Source of the DNA: Cognatishimia coralii
Lineage (GTDB): Bacteria; Pseudomonadota; Alphaproteobacteria; Rhodobacterales; Rhodobacteraceae
Direction of reading: 5' to 3'
Assembly: GCF_037478305.1 (NCBI RefSeq)
Contig: NZ_JBBGAZ010000012.1
Location: 1-64,000, forward strand
DNA: 64,000 bases
Below the pieces are notes generated by a model. It worked only from the letters and a program-made list of their open reading frames with translations, made no database searches and was not told the origin of the DNA. Shown piece after piece: positions 1 through 7,948 of this stretch (position 1 is the first letter of the stretch; the number at the start of each line of letters is the position of its first letter). Position numbers and translations under genes: made by a program.

Positions 1-65
1 TGTCGCAGGACGAGATCATCGCGATCTATACCGATCACGTGTTGGGCGCGGTGGGGGCCCGCTAG
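1..65 (+). CDS. TetR-family regulator, 3' end only (window edge)
   Basis: The first 65 bases encode the last 20 or so residues and TAG stop of a TetR-family regulator. They are identical to the end of the complete TetR gene at 28,036-28,629. The rest lies outside the window, so it cannot be said whether this copy is full length or a fragment made by the duplication. Confidence 0.7.
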   Translation, partial: SQDEIIAIYTDHVLGAVGAR

Positions 66-127
66 ACGTCCGCCAGGGTCACGCGCCATGCCGGGGGCCG
101 CTTCCCGAGAAACGCCGATATCCCCTC
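62..127 (-). pseudogene. Enoyl-CoA hydratase, 3' fragment
   Basis: The last 22 codons, stop included, of an enoyl-CoA hydratase are present on the minus strand, identical to the end of the intact gene at 28,626-29,420. Homology stops abruptly at base 127, where unrelated sequence begins, so the N-terminal nine tenths are missing. It cannot encode a functional enzyme and marks a recombination breakpoint. Confidence 0.85.
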
Positions 128-306
128 TGCTGCAGACCTATTCCAGAATACCCAAGTGGGCCAAAACTCGGCGACTTGTTGTGACCCGGCACATGGAGTG
201 TGTGAGAGCCCTAGGTCGGACGCAGTGCGCGCCAGCAGGTCCTAAGCGCGCGGTATTTCGACAATGTCCGCATCACTGCCCGATGGCACCGCGCCCGATC
301 AGGGTT
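128..306. other. Junction sequence, nothing recognised
   Basis: These bases separate the duplication breakpoint from the stop of the symporter-like gene. I see no convincing coding frame, terminal inverted repeat, integrase remnant or U-tailed hairpin. Short frames here are antisense extensions of the neighbour. Confidence 0.5.
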
Positions 307-2253
307 CTACCCGAATATCCAGGCCAGTGTTGCAGTGGTGCCGGCGATCCCCAGGATGATCCAAACGGTTACGGCCATCCGATCGGTCCGCATCCCGCTT
401 TCTGCCAAAGCTGCGCTTTGTCCTTTCCGCACTTCGCTTCCATGGGCCGTCGCGAGCTGCATCCGGTCAGCGAAGAACCAGATCATCGCGACCCCCGAAG
501 CCCAGGCGATCATGATCCAGACAACGATCGAAGGCAGACCCAGCATATTCTCCTGCTCGCGACCCACTGTCCGGACAAAAAGTGAGTTGCCGATAGCGAT
601 GCCGGGCCCGATGGCCAGAAAGAACCAGGCCAGTGCGACGGACCAAGCCGTCGAAATGACCGGCGTCGAAAAGGGCTGAGCGGGGAAAGTAGATTCCAGG
701 AACCGGGTCAGGGCGTTCCAGCGCTCGCCCTGATCGTGGTAACGGGTGATGACCGAAATGACCAGAACTGCTCCGGTGTTGAAGAACAAACCCCAGCCTA
801 CAGAGTGGATGGTCCAGGGCGCGGGGCCCCAGGGCAACTCCAACCCGACAAAATCCAAGGCCCGAATGCCGAAGGGTTCTGTCACGAAAACGCAGAATAC
901 GCCGATTAGCGCCCCGACCGCGATGGAACGGTGTGCGATGCTGATCCGGTAGCAGGCGGCGACCATCGCCGGTAAAAGCTGTGCGGCCAACGGCAGGCAG
1001 AGCGATGCGAGCTCTGCTGAAAGGAAAGGGGCTGTTATCGACATCAGCACGGAAATGAGAACCAGGATCGCGACCAGGATACGGATCGAAGCCACGGCAA
1101 GTTTGTCGCTCAGATCCCGATGATAGTATCGGCGGTATATATCGACCACGCCGAGCTGAGCGGCGGCGAGAAAGCTGCCGGAGATCAGGGCAAAAACCAG
1201 CGAGAAAAGACCGAAGTAGAGAGCTGCCATGAACCAAGGCGACAGCTCCGACACGCGCTCCATCACCTCACCTGTGATATCCGGCATGTTGCTGATCAGG
1301 CCGAACCCGCCGACGATCATTGCGAATGCCATGATCGCGGCTCCGACCGCGCCGGCGGAAACCCAGGTCAGGCCGGGGCCGAAAACCCGGTTCGATTTGC
1401 TTGAGACGGCGAAGAGGTACAGTACCGGCGATGCGCTCAGCCCCATGAAAGCGAGCGTCGCCGAGAGAACCATCGCGGTGCTCCACGGGCTTCCGTCGGG
1501 GGGGGCGAAACCCGAGCCGAGCGTAAACTGGACGATGCCGGATAGATTGAAGAATGGTGCGGTTCCTTCGCCGTTCATCTGAAGGTCAACAATGCGGTCT
1601 GCCAGCCTTTCGAACCCGCCCGCGAGGAATAGAGTGAAACCGATCAGGCCAATCAGGGCAAGAAACCCCATCGCGCCATAAACCGCACCGCTGTACATGA
1701 CGGCGCGTATTCCGCCGATCACTGCAATCAGTGCGACAATCGAGGCGATGAGAAACAGGGAATAGACCGGATCGAAGACACCACCGGTCAGGTCATGATA
1801 GAGCAGGGCGAAGGCCGTCATTACCCGCCCGCCGAAGGCGACGGCAAACAGAACGGCGATCACGGCAGACAGCACCACAAGGGATTTACTGGCGAATACC
1901 TCATCGAGAAAGCTCGCCTGGCTGGGGGTATTCAAATGAACGGCCAGAGCCCATATGCGTTTGAAGAGAAAGACGCCGGCAAGCGGTATCAGCACGCAGC
2001 CCAATGACATCGAGGCATAGGCAAATCCGTTTTGCGCCACCCCGTCGGCAAGGCCGATGGAAAAGAATGGCACAAAACCAGAGGTCGAAATGACGATGAT
2101 TGCGGTGAATGAAGGCAGCGTGCCAACCGGGTCGATAAAATTACGGGCGCCTGTACCTTGCTGTACCGCAATGCGGGCCCAGTAAAGTGCGATCCCCAAA
2201 AAACCCGATCCAAAGGCGAAGAGCCACAGAGCGGGAGATTCAAGCGCGATCAT
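307..2253 (-). CDS. Sodium:solute symporter (SSS)-family membrane protein
   Basis: This 648-residue protein is almost wholly hydrophobic, with about 13 or more predicted membrane helices from residue 8 to the C-terminus. Its layout is that of the sodium:solute symporter family (APC/LeuT fold), which couples Na+ entry to uptake of a small organic solute. No cytoplasmic kinase domain follows, unlike CbrA-type fusions. It is the last gene of the minus-strand operon, starting 10 bp after a four-helix small membrane protein. That spacing suggests the two work together, as in symporters that need a small partner subunit. The substrate cannot be told from sequence. The family is likely, the role inferred. 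Confidence 0.7.
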   Translation of the reverse strand: MIALESPALWLFAFGSGFLGIALYWARIAVQQGTGARNFIDPVGTLPSFTAIIVISTSGFVPFFSIGLADGVAQNGFAYASMSLGCVLIPLAGVFLFKRIWALAVHLNTPSQASFLDEVFASKSLVVLSAVIAVLFAVAFGGRVMTAFALLYHDLTGGVFDPVYSLFLIASIVALIAVIGGIRAVMYSGAVYGAMGFLALIGLIGFTLFLAGGFERLADRIVDLQMNGEGTAPFFNLSGIVQFTLGSGFAPPDGSPWSTAMVLSATLAFMGLSASPVLYLFAVSSKSNRVFGPGLTWVSAGAVGAAIMAFAMIVGGFGLISNMPDITGEVMERVSELSPWFMAALYFGLFSLVFALISGSFLAAAQLGVVDIYRRYYHRDLSDKLAVASIRILVAILVLISVLMSITAPFLSAELASLCLPLAAQLLPAMVAACYRISIAHRSIAVGALIGVFCVFVTEPFGIRALDFVGLELPWGPAPWTIHSVGWGLFFNTGAVLVISVITRYHDQGERWNALTRFLESTFPAQPFSTPVISTAWSVALAWFFLAIGPGIAIGNSLFVRTVGREQENMLGLPSIVVWIMIAWASGVAMIWFFADRMQLATAHGSEVRKGQSAALAESGMRTDRMAVTVWIILGIAGTTATLAWIFG

Positions 2254-2263
2254 CGTATTGCCC

Positions 2264-2671
2264 TCAATCCGGCTGGCGGCTGTGGAACCGCGAAAAGGCT
2301 CCGCGCCCGCCGTGCCGGGTAACGATGTGACCGAAAACGCAGCCCGCCGTCACCAGAACGAAGGTGATGGCGATCAGCAGGTCGGTAGTTGAAAGGTCGA
2401 ACGACACCCAACTCACCAGAAACAGCACGCCCCAAAGTGCCAGAACCGCTGTTCCGAAGGCGATCTCGCCGGGGGTGAAAGTCTGGTCGAAATAGGTGTT
2501 CACGATCAGGTGCCCCATGAAAGCACCGGCGAGTACCAGTGCGCCCGAAGCCCCTGTCAGAAGGTGATCAAAGGCAATTCCTTGCAGCATCAGGCAAAAC
2601 CCGAGCGGTCCCAGGCTCAGCCAGACCGCGTAAACGGTGATACGTCTGTCAATTGTCGCATCTGTTGCCAT
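2264..2671 (-). CDS. Small four-helix membrane protein, possible symporter partner
   Basis: The protein has 135 residues with four predicted membrane helices (roughly 12-32, 36-56, 68-88 and 93-115) and a basic C-terminal tail rich in His and Arg. I do not recognise a family. I start it at the ATG at 2,671 because a good GGAGG lies seven bases upstream; a slightly longer start at 2,683 lacks one. It sits between the flotillin and the symporter-like gene, only 10 bp before the latter. By analogy with small subunits of some SSS transporters it may be an accessory subunit, but nothing in the sequence proves this. Confidence 0.55.
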   Translation of the reverse strand: MATDATIDRRITVYAVWLSLGPLGFCLMLQGIAFDHLLTGASGALVLAGAFMGHLIVNTYFDQTFTPGEIAFGTAVLALWGVLFLVSWVSFDLSTTDLLIAITFVLVTAGCVFGHIVTRHGGRGAFSRFHSRQPD

Positions 2672-2746
2672 CCTGACCTCCATTTATTCATGCTGGCGGT
2701 CCGCGGCGGGATTGTGCCCGCCGCGGATTTGCCGCTACGCGTCGTA

Positions 2747-4390
2747 CTAGTCCGATTTCGTGGAAGAGCCGCTCCGGCGACGATCCCGGTCGCGTTCGCT
2801 GTACATAACCTTCGAAAGGTCCTCCAACGGATCAACCCCGCGTGCCTGGGAAGCCGACAGGCCGATTTCTCCCAGAAGACGGTCGACGAAAGGTGCCTGA
2901 GTCCGGTAGCGCAGCGCGGATGTGACGACTTGCTCGGCCGGGTTCCCCGACTTTTCGACGCCGTCTCCATTGCCCGAAATGCCGCCAAGACCGTCCACCT
3001 GGAGGATCTTGATCTCGTCGATCTTCTCCATCGGTTTGACGCTCTCGCGGATGATCGCCGGCAGGTTTTCGACAAGGCGATTGTCGATCTCGCTACGCCG
3101 GCTTTCCGCAGTGCGCATGTTTTCTGCCTCGTTCAGGGCGCGCTTGCCTTCGGCCTCGACGGCATAACGCTCCTTCATCGCAGCGACGGCAATCCGGTCG
3201 GCCTCGGCCTTGTCGGCGGCGGCGGATTTTTCCGCTTCGGTCAGGATCCGGATCCGGGTCGCTTCCGCCTCTGCCTGCTGCTTGGAGTCGATCACTTCGA
3301 TGGCCATCCGGCGATTGGCGATTTCCAGTTCGCGTACCGTGCGGGTCTTTTCCTCGCTTTCTGCAAGCTTGCTCTTGGCCGCTTCGGCCGCCGCGAGCGA
3401 ATCCGCCCGTTCCCTGGCCTTCTGCGCGATAGTGATGTCTTTCTCCTGCTCTTCGATCGCCTGCGACATCAGCCGTCGCGTATTGAGCATGTCCAGCTCC
3501 TTTTCCAGCTCGATCCGGGCCTTTTCGGTCGCTTCACGCTCGCTGAGACGCTTTTCCTCGATCTCACGCTCATGCACGGCGGACGCTTGCGCGATCTCGG
3601 CCCTTTGCGCGGAGCGACGCAGCGATACTTCGGCCTCTTGCGAAATGCGGGCGAATTCGCTTTCGCGCTGGATATTGAGCGACTCCAGTTCCGCTTCGAG
3701 ATCTTTCTTGCGGATCGAAACCATCGTGCTCTGTTCGATTTCGTTGCGCAGTTTCTTGCGGCTTTCGATCTCTTCGGTAAGTTTCGTCAGGCCTTCCGCG
3801 TCAAAGGCGTTATCGGGATTGAACCAGTCTCGGCCGGTTTGATCCACCAGCGTCACCGCAACACTGTCTACCTCCAACCCATTTGTGGCCATGTTTTTCT
3901 CAACCGCCTTGCGGATTGAAGCGGCGACATCGTTCCGGTTCTCGTGCAGTTCTTCCAGAGTTTTTGATGCCGCCACGACGCCCATGGCATCGACAAAGCG
4001 GCCGTGAACCAGATCGCGAAGGTTTTCGGAACTCATCGTGCGGCTTCCCAACGTCCGCGCGGCGGTGGCCACGCCCTCATTGGACGGCATGACCCGGACC
4101 AGGAATTCCACCCCCAGATCAACTCGCAGGCGATCACGGGTGATCAGCGATTTTTCCTGAGCGAGTACAACCTCTTGCCGCAAGGTATTCATGTTGACCT
4201 CGGTAAGGCCGTGGATGATGGGCAAGACAAAGGCGCCGCCGCCCATCACAACTTTCTCGCCGCCGAAGCCGGTTCGAACGAAGGACACGTCCTTGCTCGA
4301 ACGGCGGTAGAGCCAATGCAGAAGATACGCGAAGACTGCGATGACGATCGCCGCCAGGATCACGATTGCAACTATGTTCGCACCATTCAT
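2747..4390 (-). CDS. Flotillin-like SPFH protein
   Basis: This 547-residue protein has one N-terminal membrane anchor (about 6-28), an SPFH/band-7 domain (about 30-210) and a long Glu/Ala/Arg-rich coiled coil (about 215-440). It ends in a charged tail. That is the order seen in bacterial flotillins (FloT/YqiK type), which oligomerise on the inner membrane and organise membrane protein complexes. No NfeD-type partner gene is next to it, although many flotillins have one. Instead its neighbours are a lysine-less rhodopsin homologue upstream and a small membrane protein plus symporter downstream. This suggests it scaffolds one of those proteins. The family is secure, the partner inferred. Confidence 0.85.
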   Translation of the reverse strand: MNGANIVAIVILAAIVIAVFAYLLHWLYRRSSKDVSFVRTGFGGEKVVMGGGAFVLPIIHGLTEVNMNTLRQEVVLAQEKSLITRDRLRVDLGVEFLVRVMPSNEGVATAARTLGSRTMSSENLRDLVHGRFVDAMGVVAASKTLEELHENRNDVAASIRKAVEKNMATNGLEVDSVAVTLVDQTGRDWFNPDNAFDAEGLTKLTEEIESRKKLRNEIEQSTMVSIRKKDLEAELESLNIQRESEFARISQEAEVSLRRSAQRAEIAQASAVHEREIEEKRLSEREATEKARIELEKELDMLNTRRLMSQAIEEQEKDITIAQKARERADSLAAAEAAKSKLAESEEKTRTVRELEIANRRMAIEVIDSKQQAEAEATRIRILTEAEKSAAADKAEADRIAVAAMKERYAVEAEGKRALNEAENMRTAESRRSEIDNRLVENLPAIIRESVKPMEKIDEIKILQVDGLGGISGNGDGVEKSGNPAEQVVTSALRYRTQAPFVDRLLGEIGLSASQARGVDPLEDLSKVMYSERDRDRRRSGSSTKSD

Positions 4391-4460
4391 ATGCCCATTC
4401 CCATCCTACGGTTGATGCGCGGTCCTTCAGCGGACGCCGCGCGTTGTGTCAGTTTCAGGT

Positions 4461-5174
4461 TCATTTTCCTGCTTCCGCCTCGGCAGGGGCCAGCATCACG
4501 GCGACCGTCAGCAGGGCCAGTCCGAATGCAATGCGGTTGGGAAACTCGGCCAGGCTAAGTGTCAGTCCGACTGCACCGTTCGATATGCCGCTGTTGCTGC
4601 TGATCAGGAACTGCACCAGCGGGTAAATCGCCCAGCCGACGGCCACGATAAGGCGCAGCCAGAAATAGCCCCGGCGCAGCGGAACGATGCGCGCCCGGGT
4701 AACGGCTTCGTCCATCCTCCCGAAAAACAATTCGCCCAAGACGTAGAGCCAAAGAACGATCCCCAGAAGGAAGCTCAGCGTTGCATCGAGGAATCTCGCG
4801 TCTCCCAGGTACCGTACGGCTACCATCAGGGCGGTCACCCCGATCAGCCTCCAAAACAACGATACGGTCTGAGGCTCTATCTGCCTGACGGCAAAATAAA
4901 GTGCGGCGATCTGCAGCGGCATTGAAGCGAGCCATCCCGCATAGAAATAGTCGACCGGTGCGACCCCGGTCGCGACCCAGCTCGCACGTGTTTCATAGGC
5001 ACAAAGCGTGCCGACCAGTGCGGCAAGTGCGGTCAGAAGAATTGGCAGCTTCCAGCCGCGCCGGACCCATGCCGTTCCCATCAGCAGGAAGACACTTGCT
5101 GCGGCCAGCGCCAGAACCGACGCGGAATAGCCGGCGGCGACGATATCTCCCGCATTCATATAGGTTCCTGACAT
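4461..5174 (-). CDS. Microbial (type 1) rhodopsin homologue lacking the retinal-binding lysine
   Basis: The 237-residue protein has seven membrane helices (about 12-35, 41-61, 74-96, 105-121, 128-151, 170-191, 200-228). Helix 6 carries VGWAIYPL (179-186), the same string as in proteorhodopsin. Helix 5 has LWLYVLGELFFG (141-152), like GWLYIIYEIFFG. Helix 3 has YAGWLASMPL (78-87), matching the Y-x-D-W-x-x-T-x-P-L signature. Helix 7 reads LAEFPNRIAFGL, aligning with LADFVNKILFGL. The Schiff-base lysine is therefore Arg214 (codon CGC at 4,533-4,535), the counterion Asp is Glu210, and the proton-acceptor Asp is Gly80. Retinal cannot be bound in the usual way and the pump residues are gone. Lysine-less rhodopsins (Rh-noK) are known in other organisms, with unclear roles. 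It lies between ABC permease and flotillin genes. I start at 5,174 because of a GGAG upstream. Confidence 0.85.
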   Translation of the reverse strand: MSGTYMNAGDIVAAGYSASVLALAAASVFLLMGTAWVRRGWKLPILLTALAALVGTLCAYETRASWVATGVAPVDYFYAGWLASMPLQIAALYFAVRQIEPQTVSLFWRLIGVTALMVAVRYLGDARFLDATLSFLLGIVLWLYVLGELFFGRMDEAVTRARIVPLRRGYFWLRLIVAVGWAIYPLVQFLISSNSGISNGAVGLTLSLAEFPNRIAFGLALLTVAVMLAPAEAEAGK

Positions 5175-5198
5175 TGCTCACTCCGTCCTTGTCATGTT

Positions 5199-6587
5199 TC
5201 AGATTTGCGTGCGTATGTGCGGCGAGCGCGCGTAGAGCGCCACCATGGGCAGGATTAGCAATCCGAAGATGAATTGCTGCCATTCGAAGCTGAGCCCGAT
5301 TCCGACCAGGAACGACGTCAGCACCTGCAGAACCAGAACTCCGATAACGGTAAAGCCGTAGCCGCCGACGCCTCCCAGCAAAGACGTTCCACCGACCACC
5401 ACCGCGGCGATGGTCATAAAGAGGTAGGAATCGCCAATTCCGATAAAGCCGCCTCCGCTCCAGCCCAGCAAAAGGGCGCCAGTAAAGCCGGAGAAAACAC
5501 CGCTGATGACGTGAACGCCGTACCAGTAGCGCCGTTCGGAGATATTTACTCGTGACGCAGAGGTGCGGTTGACCCCGATGGCGTACAGGTAACGTCCGTA
5601 GACAGTGAATTTCAGCGCCAGGATTACCAGCGTGCCCAGTACGATCCAGATCAGGATCACGGCTGGAAATTTCATACCGAAGGTGACACCGTTCATCGCC
5701 GCGATGTTGCTAAGCCACTCTGGCACCGGACCGAACAGAGAGCCGCCGTAGCGGGATCCGAAGATCGTTGCGATCTGGGTGGCGCCAGCCACTGCGAAGC
5801 CAACCCCGAGAGAAACGATCAGGGCTTGTCCCTGCAATTTGTAACTCAGAACGCCGTTCAACAGTCCGATCAGCCCGGCGGCGACGATCACCACGGCGAA
5901 GGCGAGGGAAGAATGCACGCCGAGGCTGAGAATATAGGCCAGCCCGACATTGGCACTGCCTATGACGAAAGGGATCGAGAGATCGAGCCCGCCGACGAGC
6001 GCCACCAGCGTCTGCCCGGTGCAGGCCAGCCCGAGGAATGCGGCAAAGACCAGCATGGATTTCACGTTCCCGGTTGAGGCAAAGCCCTCGACGGTCATCG
6101 ACCCTACAGAAAACAGCCCCGCCAGCACCATCAGTCCGATGAACGAGCTTCGGTATTGGGCCATGTAGCGGCTGAACCGGAGGGTCAGAACGAGAATCCC
6201 GAGCAGAATTGCCGCCGATATCACGGTGTAGATGTTGAAAAATCCGGTCAGGGACACCGACAGTACGGCAAATCCCGCAACCAGCAGGCCAAAGACGACG
6301 ACTGCCCACTTATGCCGGTGCCAGATGCTTAGGAACTCGTCGATAAGAGACAACTCGTCGACGCGCATCCGCATCTGCTGCGGCGTGAATTGATGGGCCA
6401 GGAAATTCCAGACCCAGACGGCGATGGCAAGGGTGCCAAGCCCGATGATGATGACAACGGGCATCGGCATGTCTTGCTGAACGCCCAGTACGATATTGGC
6501 AACAGCGATGCCTGCGCCAACCAGAAGCCCGGCCAGGCGGATGATTAGGCCAAGGCGGAGGTTCGGAGTATTGCTGTCGGTTGTCAT
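5199..6587 (-). CDS. ABC importer permease, RbsC-type, with extended N-terminus
   Basis: This is a 462-residue inner-membrane permease of the ribose/branched-chain type (BPD_transp_2). The core, from about 170 onward, holds the conserved TGQTLVALVGGLDLS stretch and the glycine-rich GGTSLLGGVGG loop near the C-terminus. RbsC is about 320 residues; here an extra 110-120 residues at the N-terminus include at least two more membrane helices and a basic cytoplasmic loop. The start overlaps the end of the other permease by 4 bp, so they are translationally coupled and should form a heterodimer. The rhodopsin-like gene follows after 24 bp. Confidence 0.88.
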   Translation of the reverse strand: MTTDSNTPNLRLGLIIRLAGLLVGAGIAVANIVLGVQQDMPMPVVIIIGLGTLAIAVWVWNFLAHQFTPQQMRMRVDELSLIDEFLSIWHRHKWAVVVFGLLVAGFAVLSVSLTGFFNIYTVISAAILLGILVLTLRFSRYMAQYRSSFIGLMVLAGLFSVGSMTVEGFASTGNVKSMLVFAAFLGLACTGQTLVALVGGLDLSIPFVIGSANVGLAYILSLGVHSSLAFAVVIVAAGLIGLLNGVLSYKLQGQALIVSLGVGFAVAGATQIATIFGSRYGGSLFGPVPEWLSNIAAMNGVTFGMKFPAVILIWIVLGTLVILALKFTVYGRYLYAIGVNRTSASRVNISERRYWYGVHVISGVFSGFTGALLLGWSGGGFIGIGDSYLFMTIAAVVVGGTSLLGGVGGYGFTVIGVLVLQVLTSFLVGIGLSFEWQQFIFGLLILPMVALYARSPHIRTQI

Positions 6588-7948
6588 CTGACCCCCAAGA
6601 TGCTGCTGGCGCTTCCGAGACCGGTGGAGAGCGCGAAGATGAGAAGAAGGATGATCGCCGCGATGACGACGTAGACGGCGACATGCACATTCGCCCGGCT
6701 CGATCTCGAAACCAGCAGACGCAGCATCACCGGGATCGTCAGAGCAACGAAAACGACCCCGAGCCAGTAGCCGAAGAGGCTTCCCATACCCGCCGCCGGA
6801 CTGTCGATGACAAGCGCGGAGTAAAGCTCAGGGGCAGAGAGTACCGGTGCCGCCTGTGCCAGGTCGCGGTAGTCGAAGACGGCATGCAGGGCGACACCCA
6901 GCGCAACGCTCGCGACCGCGATGAAGAACAGGGTGGGTGAGAAGCTGCGGATACGCCGCTGGATATGCGGCAGAGCCAGAGTAAGGACCAGCGATGCGAC
7001 AAGAACAGCGCCATAGGACAGCTGGGTCACATAGCTTTGCATCGAGCCAAAGTTGAAAGTCGAGAGGCTGTAGGAAATCAGATAGATGTTCACCGCCCCA
7101 ATGAGCGATCCGGCAACGCTGGCCCTCCCGCCGGCCAGCGACGCACCGCCCAGAACAAGCGCCGTTACCGCCGAGAGCGTATAGTTCGTGCCCTGTGACG
7201 GGTCTCCCGAGGAAATCAGCGCGGTAAAGCAAATCGCTGCAAGGCCGGCGTAAATGCCGGAAATCACATGCGCGCCGATCCGCACCTTGTAGATCGGAAT
7301 GCCGGCCGTGTAGGCGGCGCGCTCGTCCGACCCCATAAGGCGCAGGTGCGTGTAGAAGGCAGTGCGCTTGAACAAAAGCCAACCGGCCGTCGCAAGAACC
7401 ACGATCAGCAGAATGGGTGAGAAAATGGTGGTGCCGTAGCCCCAGGTCGCCATGAACTGCGGAGCCATCCCGCCCGGCCGGGGCAGGATCACCATATTGA
7501 TCCCGGTCATCGCCAGATAGCCGCTAAGCGACACGATGATTGGTTGTACGCGGACATAGATGATCGCCAGCGCCATCAAAACCTGGTAGGCGACACCTGC
7601 CAGAATACAGAAGCCGAATACCACGAACAGGTTCTGCGACATGCCGTGCGCTGTCAGCTGGATTAGCGAAACGTTGATAAAGCCGATAAGCGGTCCGATT
7701 GCCAGATCGACCGTGCCGCGCCCGGCAATCACCGTTGCCATCAACGCATATGTCGCAAGGGTCAGCGGTGCGAGTACGATCATCGCACTCCCGAAACCGC
7801 TGGGAGATATCAATGCCGGCGACCGAAGTGCAGCCAGCACGAGCAGACCGAAAAGCAATGTGATCGGTATCAGAAGCCCGATGCCGGACGTATCACGGCG
7901 TCGCAGGAATACGGCCTGTGGGGTAGGGGCCGCGGCTGCGTCGCTCAT
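6584..7948 (-). CDS. ABC importer permease, RbsC-type, with extended C-terminus
   Basis: This 454-residue membrane protein is homologous to RbsC-type permeases over roughly its first 330 residues, including the loop around LGGASLAGGRASVAGSLIGA. About 120 further residues add around four membrane helices that ordinary family members lack. The partner permease instead carries its extension at the N-terminus, so the pair is asymmetric. The start overlaps the ATPase stop by 4 bp. It forms the transmembrane pathway with the product of 5,199-6,587 for a solute delivered by the binding protein at 9,773-10,939. Confidence 0.88.
   Translation of the reverse strand: MSDAAAAPTPQAVFLRRRDTSGIGLLIPITLLFGLLVLAALRSPALISPSGFGSAMIVLAPLTLATYALMATVIAGRGTVDLAIGPLIGFINVSLIQLTAHGMSQNLFVVFGFCILAGVAYQVLMALAIIYVRVQPIIVSLSGYLAMTGINMVILPRPGGMAPQFMATWGYGTTIFSPILLIVVLATAGWLLFKRTAFYTHLRLMGSDERAAYTAGIPIYKVRIGAHVISGIYAGLAAICFTALISSGDPSQGTNYTLSAVTALVLGGASLAGGRASVAGSLIGAVNIYLISYSLSTFNFGSMQSYVTQLSYGAVLVASLVLTLALPHIQRRIRSFSPTLFFIAVASVALGVALHAVFDYRDLAQAAPVLSAPELYSALVIDSPAAGMGSLFGYWLGVVFVALTIPVMLRLLVSRSSRANVHVAVYVVIAAIILLLIFALSTGLGSASSILGVR

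Larger units (their letters stand above)
1..127. repeat. Left copy of a 127-bp exact direct repeat
   Basis: Every base from 1 to 127 equals 28,565-28,691 in the same orientation. Identity stops at 128, where T replaces C. The repeat covers the convergent 3' ends of a TetR gene (plus strand) and an enoyl-CoA hydratase gene (minus strand). It may extend left of the window. The hydratase is cut at base 127 here but whole in the right copy, so this is the duplicated, broken copy. Confidence 0.95.

Noticed and set aside
2510..3919. Long plus-strand open frame of 469 codons opposite the flotillin gene
   Set aside because: It lies wholly antisense to a clear SPFH/coiled-coil gene, has no recognisable domain or ribosome site, and is typical of GC-rich antisense frames.
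4461..5174. Functional light-driven proton pump
   Set aside because: The retinal lysine, the proton acceptor and the helix-7 Asp are all replaced, and no retinal synthesis gene is present in the window.
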